A stretch of 64,000 nt of DNA from Toxonevra muliebris (GCA_963691655.1 OY829327.1:66290079-66354078); one strand, 5' to 3'; counted from the first letter of the stretch, positions 34,646 to 46,091 are shown. Translations and numbers: made by a program. Notes: a model not told the origin generated them from the letters alone.

Positions 34646-35424
34646 TATCTCATACATTTTCCAATTGAAACAATTACTTCATTACTGACATCCAGTGGCG
34701 TATTCCAACCTTTTCTTAATTTTTATTTTATTTCCGTAGAACTAACACATGAGTCCGCTACTGAATTTACATATCCATCGTCTACTGTACATATCTATAT
34801 TTGTATGACTGATACTTGCACATAATAAATTTTGAATGCTTCGCTTTGCAATTATAAACCCATAAAATGACAAGTTTGCCAGAAAGCTTTAAAATTGCAC
34901 ACATGATCTAATTGCTATACCAAAGATGGGGATATTTCATTTAAAAACGCTGTGGTTGTCGTTGTCGTTTTTCCACAATTCTCTACTAGACTATTTGAGA
35001 TTCGATTTAAGTTTGATTTTTTTGTATTTGATCAAATTTTATTCGAAGTGAGTTTATCTTAAAGGTGCGTCGAAAATCATGCTGTTTGTCACACAATAAT
35101 GTTGAATTTTCCAAAAATGAAAACCAACTTGAGAAGTTGAGAGTACGAGTGTAATAGAGATCGGCAAAATAATATAAGTAACAAGAAACAGACGAAAAAA
35201 AATGAGACTGGTTGATGCCCAAAATTGGTACAAAACACATTGCAGTTATAAAAAAAAAATAAATAAAATTGTCATGAAATTACGAAAAACGCGAATGAAT
35301 GAATGAATGAAAAAACCAATGCAATTTTAATTGAAACAATGACCTTTTATTTGTATTTTAAAAGTCACGTATTTTACGTGCATATACGAGGCGAATGCTT
35401 CATTGAAAGCAGTCGAAGGATATA
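34646..35424. other. Noncoding stretch, no feature seen
   Basis: A+T-rich with GAATGAATGAATGAA at about 35293-35308. No gene. Confidence 0.5.
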
Positions 35425-35489
35425 CAGTAAAGTTCGGTTATAAAGATTTTCAAGGAACATGGATATTTCATCAATATAACCGAATACTG
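35425..35489. mobile_element. Tiny pogo-like MITE remnant
   Basis: CAGTAAAGTTCGGTTATA (35425-35442) faces TATAACCGAATACTG (35475-35489). CAGTA starts with TTCGGTTATA resemble pogo/Tigger termini. TA lies on the left only. At 65 bp it would be a nearly complete foldback remnant. Confidence 0.5.
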
Positions 35490-35836
35490 TTGAGCCAGGG
35501 ACTGTAAATAACTATTATTTACAATTTGTTGATTGAGAATACATTAAAAATTATGCATTTGTACGGAAATATTTATATATATACATCATATACATACTAC
35601 ATCTGTTTTTCCGAATTTTTTGTATAGTTTGAAAATTTGATGGTTATTTCATACTCACTTAATATTTAATAGCAATTTTTAAATTTTGTTTACTGAAAAA
35701 TGTATGTGGCGAATTTCAGCAATTTAATCATTATTTCATAAGTTTTAATTTTTGATTACTAAATCACAAAAGTGCGATTTATTCAGTGAGCGGAAATAAA
35801 TATTGGGTCCGGGGTTAAAACTATATTTGTTGTTAT

Positions 35837-35851
35837 GTAGCACAGTGCTAC
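35837..35851. repeat. 15-base palindrome
   Basis: GTAGCACAGTGCTAC is a perfect palindrome around one base. It is isolated; it may be the centre of a decayed foldback or chance. Confidence 0.5.
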
Positions 35852-35947
35852 GAAATTGAGTTTTCTTCCTTCCGACATATCAGGTTTTCGAGATAACGGT
35901 AGGTGCATGAAATCAGAAAGACGTTGTTAATAAGAATGTAAAGGGCG

Positions 35948-36720
35948 TTTTTTTTTTAGAAGGATAGAGCTTTTTCTTTTAATAAAACACAAAAAATTTT
36001 GTCAAATTACCAAATGATTTCATTACCTCACAAATTTTATGGAATTTAATACTTACTGATTTCTGGCATATGACCACCGCGGCTCCGTTTCAAAAAGGCC
36101 AGCCAATCAGTCCTGTTGTTCACTAATCGCTCAAGAGCATTGGGCTGTATTTCGCCAAAAATTCGTATAATGTTGTGTTCAAGGTACTCAATTTTTGCTG
36201 GCTTATTAGCATAGGGAAGTGCCTTTACGTGGGTCCAAAGGAAATAATTTAGCGGTGCCACATCACATCATTGCAGTGGCCAATCGAAACCAATGGCTTT
36301 TCAGATCATCGGAAAAGCCAAAATCTTACGATTAATAGATTTATTGCGCGCGGCGCGAACTGACAGATTCGGATCTTCGGTCATACCGACGTCCATTGTA
36401 GCCACAGTTTCGGATATACGCACAGTACTAACTCGCTCTGGATAAATATTATCTAAAAGATTATACGAAAACATGAATCGATGAACAGATCTGCTTATAA
36501 ACTGTTCGGATGGATGGATAATGTGCATCGTAAATTGAGCGATTTGCTATTTGAGTTTCCAATAAATTTCCACGACTTTTAAGCCTCGTTCGAGTGTAAG
36601 TATTTGCATGAAAATTTGCCAAAGCATGCTGAACAAAAAAGTCAAAGAAAGATGCTCAGTCTGACAGCAGGTCAATTAAAACTTATGTATGCCCCGCATT
36701 TTGGGAGTTTTTTAAGTATA
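35948..36720 (-). mobile_element. Mariner-group relic lacking its catalytic core
   Basis: Minus strand, one frame, two stops. 36528-36301 carries the N-terminal region (EQFISRS, ERVSTVRISETVATM, MTEDPNLSVRA). After a stop, IGFDWPLQ leads across a second stop into CDVAPLNYFLWTHVKALPYA (to 36046), the normal C-terminal block, ending RGGHMPEI. In the full-length family about 180-200 residues with the DDE triad lie between these blocks; here they are joined directly, so an internal deletion removed the catalytic core. The T-rich end at 35948-35975 (GCGTTTTTTTTTTAGAAGG) looks like the family terminus. The other end is not sharp. Confidence 0.8.
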
Positions 36721-38961
36721 GCTTGGAGTATTATTGCCAGGGAACTCAGAGGATTATAAAAATATAAAAGTGTGTTTGAGGAAGAGGCTGCTTATCAAAC
36801 ATATGGGGGAAAGGAGGGGGGGGGGCGAGTGGTTTCAAAAGTACATTAAAGAACATCAAATCATCCCCAACACCCGAATTCGAAATCTTGACATGATGAA
36901 GTGACCTAAAATTACTCTAGAGTACGTCTGAAATCGCCAGTCCGATTTTTGCTGTTGCACATAGTAATGAATTTGCATTGAGCTCCTTTAGTTTTTTTTA
37001 TTGTATTTGTTTGTTTTGAAGAATTATTTACTGCCTGGTATTGAGATATGAAGGATAATTCTATCTCAATGGACGATAAGAAGTAGTAGGAAGTGGTATG
37101 AACGCCTACCTGATAAACTGATATTTTACGTTATTATTAAGCTTTTAAGTAAAAAAAGAATAATTGTCTTTGAAAGTAAAAAAAAATGTTTGTACAGAAT
37201 TAAGTACTAAGCTAAACTTAAGCAAGATACCAAAAATCTTTTACTTCCTACAGCATGCAAATAGTCAACTGGAAGATTTTTGCTTATTTTCCTTCGGAAA
37301 ATTGACATGACTACTTGTTTGTTCAACCCTAGACTACACATCTTATTTCTTATACACTACGATCCATCTTCGCCTTTTTAACTTGATGCTAATTACTTCC
37401 TATATAAAAAATTCTGGTTTTATTATTGTGTTTTATTAAACCCTTTTTATTAATTCACAATTATTAATTGTTTAATTTTTTCAGTCCTTTTTACTACTTA
37501 AAAACAAAATTAATTAATTCATTGTTTTTTCTGTTATTTCGTGTTTCGTCGATTCGACGAAGAAGCAAAGTAAAGCAGGCAGTTGATATTATGTCTTTCA
37601 ATCTATCTAAATATCTGTAACTTTAAATAATATTGTAGAAAATGTATGAAAATTATAAACGAATTTCAAACAAAGAAATATCATTTATTTACGACATTAT
37701 TTAACGCATAATTACGTATTAATTTATTTCTTATTATTTGCGAAATCTTTACTATGACTCACATATAAATGTACGCACATACTATTGTATACGTATGTAC
37801 ATGCCACTTAAGTATAATTCCCATTAAAGTGTCATTAACACGGTAGTAGAAGAAGAGAGAGCGAAGTAATAGTAATTGCCATTTATATCAAAAGAGCAAT
37901 GAAATGTCATTTGCTTTGCATTTAAAATAAATTCCGCAAAAACACAAAGAACAAGTTCAATTGTTTTCTCGGTCAATTGATTCTTACAAACACCCTACAC
38001 CTTTTCTCACTTAATATAGTACTCTATATAGCTCCTTAAAAGTTCTTTAATGTTGAACATGAATGGCATGAGCGTGCGTATTAGTGAAACGAACAAATCA
38101 ATATGCGAGTATATTAAACAAAGCTATAAAACCAACCAAGATTGTGGCTAAATGCTGCAATGCCAAAAGAGTTCCAATGATTCAGGTTTTTGTTTTGCAA
38201 TAAATTGCGAAATTGTGCAAAACGAAAGCAAAAAAGTGATAAGAAGATATCAGTTTTGATACAATTTTTTTTATAATTGCACCACTGTGTGTAACAAAGA
38301 AAGTACGAGTGTGAAATCATTTGCAACAAATGTCACTTCAACTGCCACTTTCAATAGTTGTCCTTATGCATTTCTTTCTGTTCGCTAAGATCGGACCTTT
38401 CTTTTCATTGGTTGTAATTTTCTTTATTTGCTGAATACGCATAAAATATTTAAGAGATATTCCCCATTGACTTTCATTATTTTCTGGAGAAGCTTCCGCA
38501 AAATAATTGAAATTAAATATAGAATAAAGCAATAAATATATGAAAGTTTCAAATTTGTTGAATTGGATTTTAATTTGTTGAATTTGAATTTTAGTTTTTT
38601 AGTTTTAGTGCCAAATTTAATCATAACTAATCCATCAAATATTTTCCACCGTTTATAAACTTTCGTCTTTGTGCGGAAGTTGTTATTGTAAATAACCAAT
38701 ATATTCTATACCCTGCAACAGATCTGCGCCAAAGAATTTGTATGTTCACATATATTACAATTTTATAGGCCAGCTGCATACTGCAAATCATGTGTAATAT
38801 CAACTTCAGCGAACTATTGTTGCACAATTATTTCGTAACGAATCAAATGCAAACAATTTAACAATAATTCAATTTCCAAAGTGTAAGTAAAAATTGGCAT
38901 TTTTGTTGTAGTAAACAAAATTCAATTTGTCATTTAGAATCAAGTCAGCCCACAACATTAC
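36721..38961. other. Noncoding stretch
   Basis: Contains a poly-G run near 36812-36826 and otherwise A+T-rich DNA with ATGT words (37750-37800). Several short minus frames at 38114-38827 lack family features. No gene. Confidence 0.5.
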
Positions 38962-39003
38962 CACAGCAACAGCAGCAGCAACAGCAACAGCAGCAGCAGC
39001 ACC
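38962..39003 (+). repeat. CAG/CAA trinucleotide repeat
   Basis: Interspersed CAG and CAA triplets over about 42 bp. No long open frame uses them as a glutamine tract, so a coding role is not supported. Confidence 0.85.
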
Positions 39004-39158
39004 AAGCATTATCTACAACTACAAAAGCAACTCAATCAACTTCAAAGCGATTTGTTCTACTTCAAATAAATTATTTCATTGATAGATATTTATTTTTTCT
39101 TCACTTTTTTATTATTATTTTTTTGCAATTATTAACCTTGAGGTTGTTATTAAAATGC

Positions 39159-39183
39159 AAAAAAAAAAAAAAAAAAAAAAAAA
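39159..39183 (+). repeat. 25-base A run
   Basis: A homopolymer A tract. It could be the tail of an old retroposon, but no body is recognisable upstream. Confidence 0.85.
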
Positions 39184-39571
39184 TCATGCTGTCAAAATAA
39201 TAATTATAAAAGAAAAAATTAAGAAAAAACTCATTAACCATATATGAAATTAACTATTGAGTATTGCTAAAGTGTAGCAACATTTTAAAAATAATGGAAA
39301 AATGGAAGTAATATAACACAAAATACTAAAATAAAAAATAAAATAAAAATAATTGCAAACATTTTCTAAGATTACTGAAAGAAAAATAATGAAAGAAATC
39401 ATGTTTGCACTTTGGAAACTTAAAAAGCGAATGCGGAATAAATCGCTAAACAAAACAAAGAGTTGTAAAACTGTTGCAAAATTCATTTTGCAGAACTATA
39501 AAACCATTGCAATACCAATACTGCTACAAGGTAAGGTAACATGAATGTGCTCATGTATGTGCATATATTAA

Positions 39572-39865
39572 GGTGTCTCAACTCTCATTAAAAAAAAAAT
39601 GTTAATGCCCGCTCTTTACAATTAACCTTTGTTTCGGCTCTAGCGATAAGTTATCGCGAGCTGAAACGTTTTGAAAGACGTCTCGCCTTTTGTATGGGAA
39701 CCTTCTAATTTTTGAATTCCTATTATTTAAACACGATTTGTAGAAGTTTTTGCCGAAAGATTCCAACTTACTACAGCTTACCGCTGGAACTTAGAGTCTT
39801 CATAAAATAAACCAAGCTTAACTTTTAAGAAAGGCTAGGACCAGTTTTTTTTCTCATGAGGCACC
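39572..39865. mobile_element. 294-bp TTAA-target MITE (C)
   Basis: TTAA (39568-39571, 39866-39869) flanks GGTGTCTCA (39572) and TGAGGCACC (to 39865); the next bases (TCTCATT with A run; T run with CTCATG) are also mirrored. Non-autonomous, no coding capacity. Its termini differ from the other two TTAA MITEs, so three separate families are represented. Confidence 0.8.
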
Positions 39866-40233
39866 TTAATGTATATAAGTAGGTAATCACAATAACGCAT
39901 TCGCAATGTGGCGATGGTCTGAGGGTTGATATTTGCGCTCATATAACTCATATACATATGTACAGGTATAATATAAAATAAAATAACAAATATGTATATG
40001 CGGGTATGACAAGGCCAACATTATTCCGAAACAGCCACGAGCTCATAATTGATGAGAATATTTTCACAACAATTTTATATAGAAAATTGCTAACACAAAA
40101 TTAGCAATTTTAATATCAATTTGAGAAGGTGTGTGTGTCTATGTGTGTGTGCGATGATGTTTGCATTAACAATAAACAATTTATTTAAGTTGTGAAGGAA
40201 TTAAAACTTAATTTTGTGCATATTAATAAAGTA

Positions 40234-40525
40234 CAGTAGACGTCCGAAATAACGAATTACTATGTAGTAAGTGCCCCAGCCGTTTAAACGCTCTTGATAG
40301 GGTTATGCATTGACTCATTAAGTCCAAATGATGCGTATACGCACAACAAAAGAGTATATTTTAATGCTGATAAAAAAAGTTACCGGAACACGTAATCGCT
40401 CTCACAGTTATTCTAATGCGAAGAGAGAAACTTAAAAAAAAATAAAAAAATTCGATAAAGACGTGTAAATCGGTCTGTTCTCGGACTTAATGGGATAATT
40501 AGTTCGTTTTATTGAATGTTTACTG
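40234..40525. mobile_element. 292-bp pogo-like MITE
   Basis: CAGTAGACGTCCGAAATAAC (40234) faces, inverted, CAGTAAACATTCAATAAAAC (from 40525). TA lies on both sides (40232-40233, 40526-40527). CAGT ends with a TA duplication are typical of pogo/Tigger elements. Inner repeats such as TTAAGTCC and GGACTTAA are also mirrored. Confidence 0.75.
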
Positions 40526-40630
40526 TAGGACAAATGAGCAAATCATTTTAATTTATCCGAATGAAGAAATTACCATTGATAGGTGTAACAAACACATACT
40601 AAATTTTTATGAGTCTGATGCTTAACCCTC

Positions 40631-40975
40631 TAGTTCCCAAATTATTGGTCGATTTAAAAAAATAAATTTTGATGTAAAAAGCATAAATCTGATCTCAAAA
40701 CCCTAAAAAAATGTAATGGGCGTGGTTTTATGACGCCGGAAAAGTTGAATGCCTAAAAGTATTTGTTGTTGAATAAACCTTTTATCAATTTCTTTTAGGT
40801 AATTAAATATTTTGTATAAAAAATTCAAATTCCTAGCTACTACAGCTTTTATTTGGCTAGTATGAGGGGTAGTACTTTATATATTTTTTCACTTTTATCT
40901 CAAATTCAATCAAAATAATTAATTTTCCTGGTTTTCATAAATTTTTGACTTTAACTCTCGCTAACGTCTCTAACA
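40631..40975 (+). repeat. Dispersed repeat, copy 1
   Basis: About 345 bp match 43229-43600 in the same orientation, starting CTCTAGTTCCCAA and including AAAAAGCATAAATCTGATCT and GAAAAGTTGAATGCC. The left end is preceded by TTAACC, hinting at a TTAA element; no right terminus is visible. Confidence 0.8.
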
Positions 40976-41859
40976 CGTTTTTGAAGTCAGTTAGCTCGAC
41001 TTTTAAAGAACCGTTCAACCCATAAAGCTGTATCCTGTCATATTTAACTGGATTCTTTCTTTGATAAATGTTGAAAGAAACACAGAACATTAGAGCAAAT
41101 ATTTATAAAATCATATTTAGTACCTCAATCCTTAATGTAACCGTATTTAAATATTGAAAGAGGGTACTAGTCACTCATTATTACGGGTTTTTACCTGCAT
41201 TCCAAGGTCAAAGAAGGCTCATAGTTTTGATATTATTGGAAATTCAGCAAAACTTATTGAAAAGTATAAATTGTGGTTGCAACTTCCGAACTTTGAAAAT
41301 CTTCCGAAACCAATAAACATTATCCGATTTAAAAAATCTTTGTTGCATTTTGTTTGTATTTGTAGAGAGCGATAACAAAGCGGTGAGGTTGAAACAATTT
41401 TTGGTGGAAAAATTTAAATAAATTTAGATCAAAATTTCGGAACTTTCAAGATTTTCGTCATATGTTCATCTGGATGAGGAGAAACTTGTACTGTTACTTT
41501 TCAATTTGTCAACTTTATTGGCCACAAACATTTTATAATTTTTTTTTTCCAAAAACGGTCAAAAATGCAGTTGGCTGTATTTTTGTTTTTTTCCCGTCAA
41601 ATATTACCAAATCTAGTCAAATCAAAATTGCAGTTTAAAATATACAATTTAATTTAAATTTATTCAGTCCTGGGACTGATTACACTGTACAACAAAATGA
41701 GACTTTAAAACAGTATCTGAATTGTGGCCCAATTTGTTTGTTAGGGGCTCACGGATGATGCAATTTTAGGAGTTTTAGATGAAAAAAAAAAATTTTCATA
41801 AAATTTAAATTTTTTGGTTTTTTAAAATTTGATAAATTTTTTTTTCGCTTTTATACTAT
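40976..41859. other. Noncoding stretch with one unrecognised frame
   Basis: The 73-codon frame at 41154-41375 (SFDIIGNSAKLIEKYKLW, NLPKPINIIRFKKSLLHF) looks more protein-like than its surroundings but I do not recognise it. The rest is A+T-rich. Confidence 0.4.
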
Positions 41860-42743
41860 CAAATACAGATGACTTCAAAAATTCACTAGTTTATAAAATT
41901 AATTTTCTCCCGCTGAGTTCGAAAATCATCTTCTTAGAGCCAGCTAGTGAAATCGAAGTATTGCGTATCATTAAAGATCTAAATGTAAAAAAAGGAGCAG
42001 AAATTGATAGAATTCGCCCAAAAGATCTGAAGAATAATGCCTAATTCATAGCACCACTAATAACAAAGCTAGTAAACATGAGTTTGGATGAAGCAAAGTT
42101 ACCAAAAATGTTGAAAACCTCGGTTATAAGACCGATATATAAATCTGGTATCAAATCCGATTATAGAAACTATCGACCCATATCAATACTTCTTGTCTTT
42201 GAAAAAATATTAGAAGATATCCTGGTCAAAAGACTAACTGAGTTTATGACAAAATATAAAGTAATAAACGAAAATCAATATGGATTCCAAAAAGAGAAAA
42301 ATATAAATAAACTATTGGGTAAATTCTCCAGCACGCTTAACAATAACCATCACAGTATAGTGCTCTTTATTGATTTTAATAAGGCCTTCGACACACTTTC
42401 ACGCGAAAAGCTAATAGAAGCACTGCAAAAGGCTGGCGTACGAGGCGAATGCTTAAAATGGTTTGAAAATTATATGACTCTCAGAACTTACAAAGTAATG
42501 GAAGATTATAGCGATGAAGTTCAAGTTACACATGGCGTCCCTCAAGGATCAAAACTATGGCCATTGATGTATATTTCATATACAAACGGAATGCTTAAAG
42601 CTGTTAATAGTAGCACAATATATGCTTATGCAGATGATACGGCAGTTATTGTAAGCCATAAAGATATTAAGACAGCGGAATCAATAATGCAGGGTGAACT
42701 TAATGCTATTACAAGATGGGCACATGACAATGGTTTATTTTAA
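41829..42743 (+). pseudogene. LINE reverse transcriptase, fingers and palm
   Basis: The frame 41829-42044 (ASEIEVLRIIKDL, AEIDRIRPKDL) continues in the same frame after one TAA at 42042 into 42078-42743 (221 codons). In that piece: PIYKSG and YRPISIL (residues 20-38), FIDFNKAFD with the first catalytic Asp (97-105), THGVPQGSK (151-159) and YADD (184-187). All three catalytic acids remain. The TAA looks like a CAA change. A further frame break follows GLF at 42743. Non-LTR type (Jockey/CR1/I side) by motif style; clade not resolved. Confidence 0.85.
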
Positions 42744-43228
42744 AAGCTAGTAAAACGAAACCACACATATTTGGAATAGTGACATAAGGTTAAATTTCCA
42801 TAATAGTGACTGTCTACTAGTGTCCGACCGAAGGTGATTTTTTGGCCGAAGCCGAACTTCATTCATCTTACCTTTGACCGAAGCCGAAGACCGAAGGATT
42901 TTTAAAGTAAATATTTTTTACCTATGCATTTGGAAACATATACAGAAAAATATAAATAGTAGATACTCCAAATAAAAAGCTGACCAGTAACACTAAATAA
43001 CTGTTCACTGTCGAAGGAGCTGACAAATATTATTTATTTCAAGAATCATTTAAAAATTTGTTAACATATAACATATAAAGGTACATCGACTATATATCTA
43101 TAGAACGACTGTCGTTCAACGACACCTGTGTCAAAAAAAAGTTGGCCGATGGCTGCCATGATTCTGCTTATCTTAAATCAAAGATTGAATCAGCGTATTA
43201 ATCGATAGACCTATAGCTGGAACCAGAA

Positions 43229-43600
43229 CGCTCTAGTTCCCAACTTTTGATTGATTTAAACAAATTTGGGATTGATAAATTTTAATGTAAAAAGCATAAA
43301 TCTGATCTCAAAACCCTAAAAAATTTAATGGATGTGGTTTTATGAAGCCGGAAAAGTTGAATGCCTAAAAGTATTTGTTGTTGAATAAACTTTTTATCAA
43401 TTTTTTTTAAATAACTAAATATTTTGTATAAAAAATTTAAATTCCTAGCTACTCACAGCTAGTTTTTTTTATCTGGCAAGTATGAAGGGAAGTATTTTAT
43501 TTATTTTTTTATTTTTATCTCTAACTCAAACAAAATAATTAATTTCGCTGTTTTTGACAAATTTTGACTTTAACTGTCGCTAGCATCATAATAACACATA
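43229..43600 (+). repeat. Dispersed repeat, copy 2, inside the hAT
   Basis: Same orientation as 40631-40975, with small insertions and substitutions. Because the first copy lies outside any visible hAT, this is likely an independent repeat that inserted into the hAT, or a fragment captured by it. Confidence 0.75.
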
Positions 43601-44059
43601 ACTAATTCATTTTTTTAAAAGCTGGAGAAATTCCATAAACGATGTGATAAAATGTAGTAAAAAAAACTATTAAGGTGGTAATTAAATTGAAAATTAAATT
43701 TTTGGGATAGTTTTATTGTACTTATGTTTTTTTAGTTAAGTCATTAAAAGTTTGTATTTTTATCTATCCAGTTTTGAAAATAAGTATTTGATTTTTGTCT
43801 TTTTTTTTAACTATATCAATTTAAATTAAAAACATTGCGAGATATCACAATGATCCTAGTTCAGACGGAGTAGAACTACAGATGCATTGAAGATACGATG
43901 AAAATTTAAGCGCAATCAGTTCATTAGTTTTGGAGATATCATGGCAGCCATTTCGAAAAATGCTGTTTTGAGAAAAACTAGTTTCAAAGTTCAAATATGC
44001 ATGACAGCTGTATCAGGGCCTGCAAATAAATATCAGTAACTTTCAATCGACTGTGAATT

Positions 44060-44302
44060 TCAAAGAATCCCTTTACACATATATTCTAGAGCGATTTTAG
44101 CCAAAACAATTTTCAATTTTTTTGACGTCCTTGAAAGCAAAAAAAAAAGTGAAGCGCCAGTAATGGAAGCAGTCGGATTCTCTAACAATTCACGCTTCTT
44201 TTCAATACGCTTCAAGTCTTCCTTAAAAAGTAAAAAAGTTTTGCACGCTTCTGCTGCCTCTAATTGTGTTAGCTCCAGCAGGTAGTTCGTTAAAAAAATC
44301 AC
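44060..44302 (-). pseudogene. hAT-internal protein fragment
   Basis: An 80-codon minus frame: FLTNYLLELTQLEAAEACK, KEDLKRIEKKREL (coiled-coil-like) and ENPTASITGASLFFLLSRTS. Upstream, another frame adds a plausible extension (HRFTTAQTVISD), implying a frameshift. Its location suggests a piece of the hAT's protein, but no BED finger, RNase H-like or dimerisation block is visible. Identity uncertain. Confidence 0.4.
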
Positions 44303-44613
44303 TGATTACTGTTTGTGCGGTTGTAAATCTGTGGGATATTTCAAAAGTAAAAATTCCATTTTCCAAGCAAACGGATAAAATATATCACAGAAATTGTAAT
44401 GTAAATACTTTATAAAACCACTTCACATTTATTTATTTGTATAAATTCTTACTGCCAATCTATATTAAAAATTATTATAAAAAAGTATATTATAATCTTC
44501 GGCTTCGGCCAAAACTTCGGCCTTTTTTTGCCGAAGGCGATGCCAAAGGTGCAATTTTAGGCCGAATAGCCGAAGAACCGAAGCCGAATAATCGGTCGGA
44601 CACTACTGTCTAC

Positions 44614-45191
44614 ACACAAATTACAATGTCCCCAGCAACACGAAAGATAATTGTGACACGTTCATCGAATCAGTTGATTTTTATAAATATCTTGGCGTTG
44701 TGGTAATTGGCAGCTTAAAATGGCATAAATATATTGAATATATACGAAAAAAAACCTCGAAAGACATCGTATGTTTTACACCATCTAAGAAACTGCAGCA
44801 ATGAAGCAGTACTCAGATAAGCATACCTGGCCCTCGGGGAATCGTATATTCGTCATGGAACAACAGCATGGGGTACTTCTACACACTGCAAAAGGCTTCA
44901 GAAAAGCCAAAAACCAATAATAATCGAACCAGCAGCACTATACAACCTCATAAACAGCTTAATGTATTAAATGTCGAAAATATATACAAGTCTACAATAC
45001 TAAATGAGTTCTACAATGAAAAACAGTACCGAACAGAGATCGAACATAAGCACAGGGCAAGAAGAAAAACGGAAGGACGATATACTATACCACGATTTAG
45101 CACAAATGCCGGCAAACATACACTATCAGTAATAATACACATTGCTGAACGAATTACCAACAAACCTTATAACCATCACAAACAAACTTAA
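44614..45191 (+). pseudogene. LINE ORF C-terminal part, frameshifted
   Basis: After the hAT the LINE protein continues in shifting frames: VDFYKYLGV and LKWHKYIEYIRKK, then LALGESYIRHG, then (44868-45191) LNVLNVENIYKSTILNEFYN and HRARRKTEGRYTIPRFSTN. These are the thumb and downstream region typical of non-LTR ORF2. At least two frameshifts and one stop are present. Confidence 0.75.
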
Positions 45192-45310
45192 TAGAAAAAA
45201 ACTTTTAAAAAAATATTTTTTAAGTATATTTCTTTAATTTGTAAAATATAATAACAATGAATAGACTAGACATAGACATACGCACCATTAAAATTGAGCG
45301 AAAATCAATA

Positions 45311-45346
45311 TATCCTGCAGAATAGCCGTAAGGCCTTCGCAGGATA
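45311..45346 (+). other. Stem-loop in the LINE 3' untranslated region
   Basis: TATCCTGC (45311-45318) pairs with GCAGGATA (45339-45346); the 20-base loop contains AAGGCCTT. LINE reverse transcriptases often recognise a 3' stem-loop, so this may be the template-recognition element. Confidence 0.55.
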
Positions 45347-45462
45347 ATAATTTAAAATTAACTGAAAATAATATATAATATATAGCAAGTAATAAAAAAC
45401 TGAATGTAATGCATTAAAAAAAAAAAAAAAATTTGTATGGATCATTTTGTGAGATGTATATA

Positions 45463-46091
45463 GGGGAGAGTGGTCCAAAGTTGGCACTGTGGGTTAAGCC
45501 GGCACCCCGCGTTTCTCAGAGATATCGCGCGCGTATCGGCTTAACCATTTTGTCGTATGACAGATTGGTAGACATGGACGTAATTTACGCTGACAATTGT
45601 CACAATAGTTTTCACTTGACAATGTGAGCACTGCATAAATTTTTCGTGCAAACGGAATCTCGTTTTCTTATATTCTTGTGAAGCTGCTTTTTTTCTGCAG
45701 AATTGGCAACAAAGAGCGATGGTTGCCTTTGGTAGTTTCATCAGTTTTAACAGTTTTTCAATTTTTCCTTTCTTTTTGAGATTCTATTTGGAATGGAGAA
45801 ATGTTTCTATTCTATAATTAATATTTGACAACATTCTACATATTTTTTCACTGCATATGGTTTAAATTTGTTAATTTTTTCATAACTTACATAACCTACC
45901 CTTTTTCTTGCACTTGGGTAAAAAAAAGTATGTGCCAACTCAAGACCAGGGGGACTTAAGATTACCATTTTGATAAAAAGTATAAATCGACTTCTCCACT
46001 TTGCGCTGCATTGCGACTACAAAAATCACTTTACACTGCTCCGAACGACATAGAATTGTAGACAAAGTGCCGACTTAGGACCACTCTCCCC
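45463..46091. mobile_element. 629-bp TIR element with GGGG ends
   Basis: GGGGAGAGTGGTCC (45463) and GGACCACTCTCCCC (to 46091) are perfect inverted repeats; pairing continues with few mismatches to GTTGGCAC / GTGCCGAC, about 28 bp. Both flanks are TATATA, so the target duplication could be TA, TATA or longer. A 66-codon minus frame inside (45541-45741) has four Cys in two C-x-x-C pairs (CCQFCRKK, CSHCQVK), possibly a zinc-finger relic. Superfamily undecided. Confidence 0.85.

Larger units (their letters stand above)
42818..44605. mobile_element. 1788-bp hAT inserted in the LINE
   Basis: The ends TAGTGTCCGACCGA (42818) and TCGGTCGGACACTA (to 44605) are perfect inverted repeats. CTGTCTAC lies on both sides (42810-42817, 44606-44613), a perfect 8-bp target duplication. 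GCCGAA/TTCGGC words are clustered within about 100 bp of each end, the probable transposase-binding arrays. The flanking LINE reads across the empty site. The interior holds a second copy of a dispersed repeat (43229-43600) and a transposase fragment. Confidence 0.95.
41860..45431 (+). mobile_element. 5'-truncated LINE split by a hAT insertion
   Basis: Reverse transcriptase homology starts near 41870, runs to 42809, is interrupted by the hAT at 42818-44605, and resumes at 44614. The C-terminal part (VDFYKYLGV, then the 44868-45191 region) ends near 45190. The 3' part closes with a 16-base A run (45416-45431), and a stem of 8 bp (45311-45318 with 45339-45346) lies in the 3' untranslated region. 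These are non-LTR hallmarks: 5' truncation, poly-A tail, RT. No target duplication was found. Confidence 0.85.

Noticed and set aside
36046..36261. Frame start at 36261 as a gene start
   Set aside because: The codon there is GTG and the mariner signal continues upstream through stops, so this is an internal position in a relic.
39353..39544. Lys-rich 63-codon frame ending near a GTAAGG donor-like site
   Set aside because: Short, low-complexity, next to a poly-A tract, and the upstream acceptor is weak; chance is the simpler explanation.
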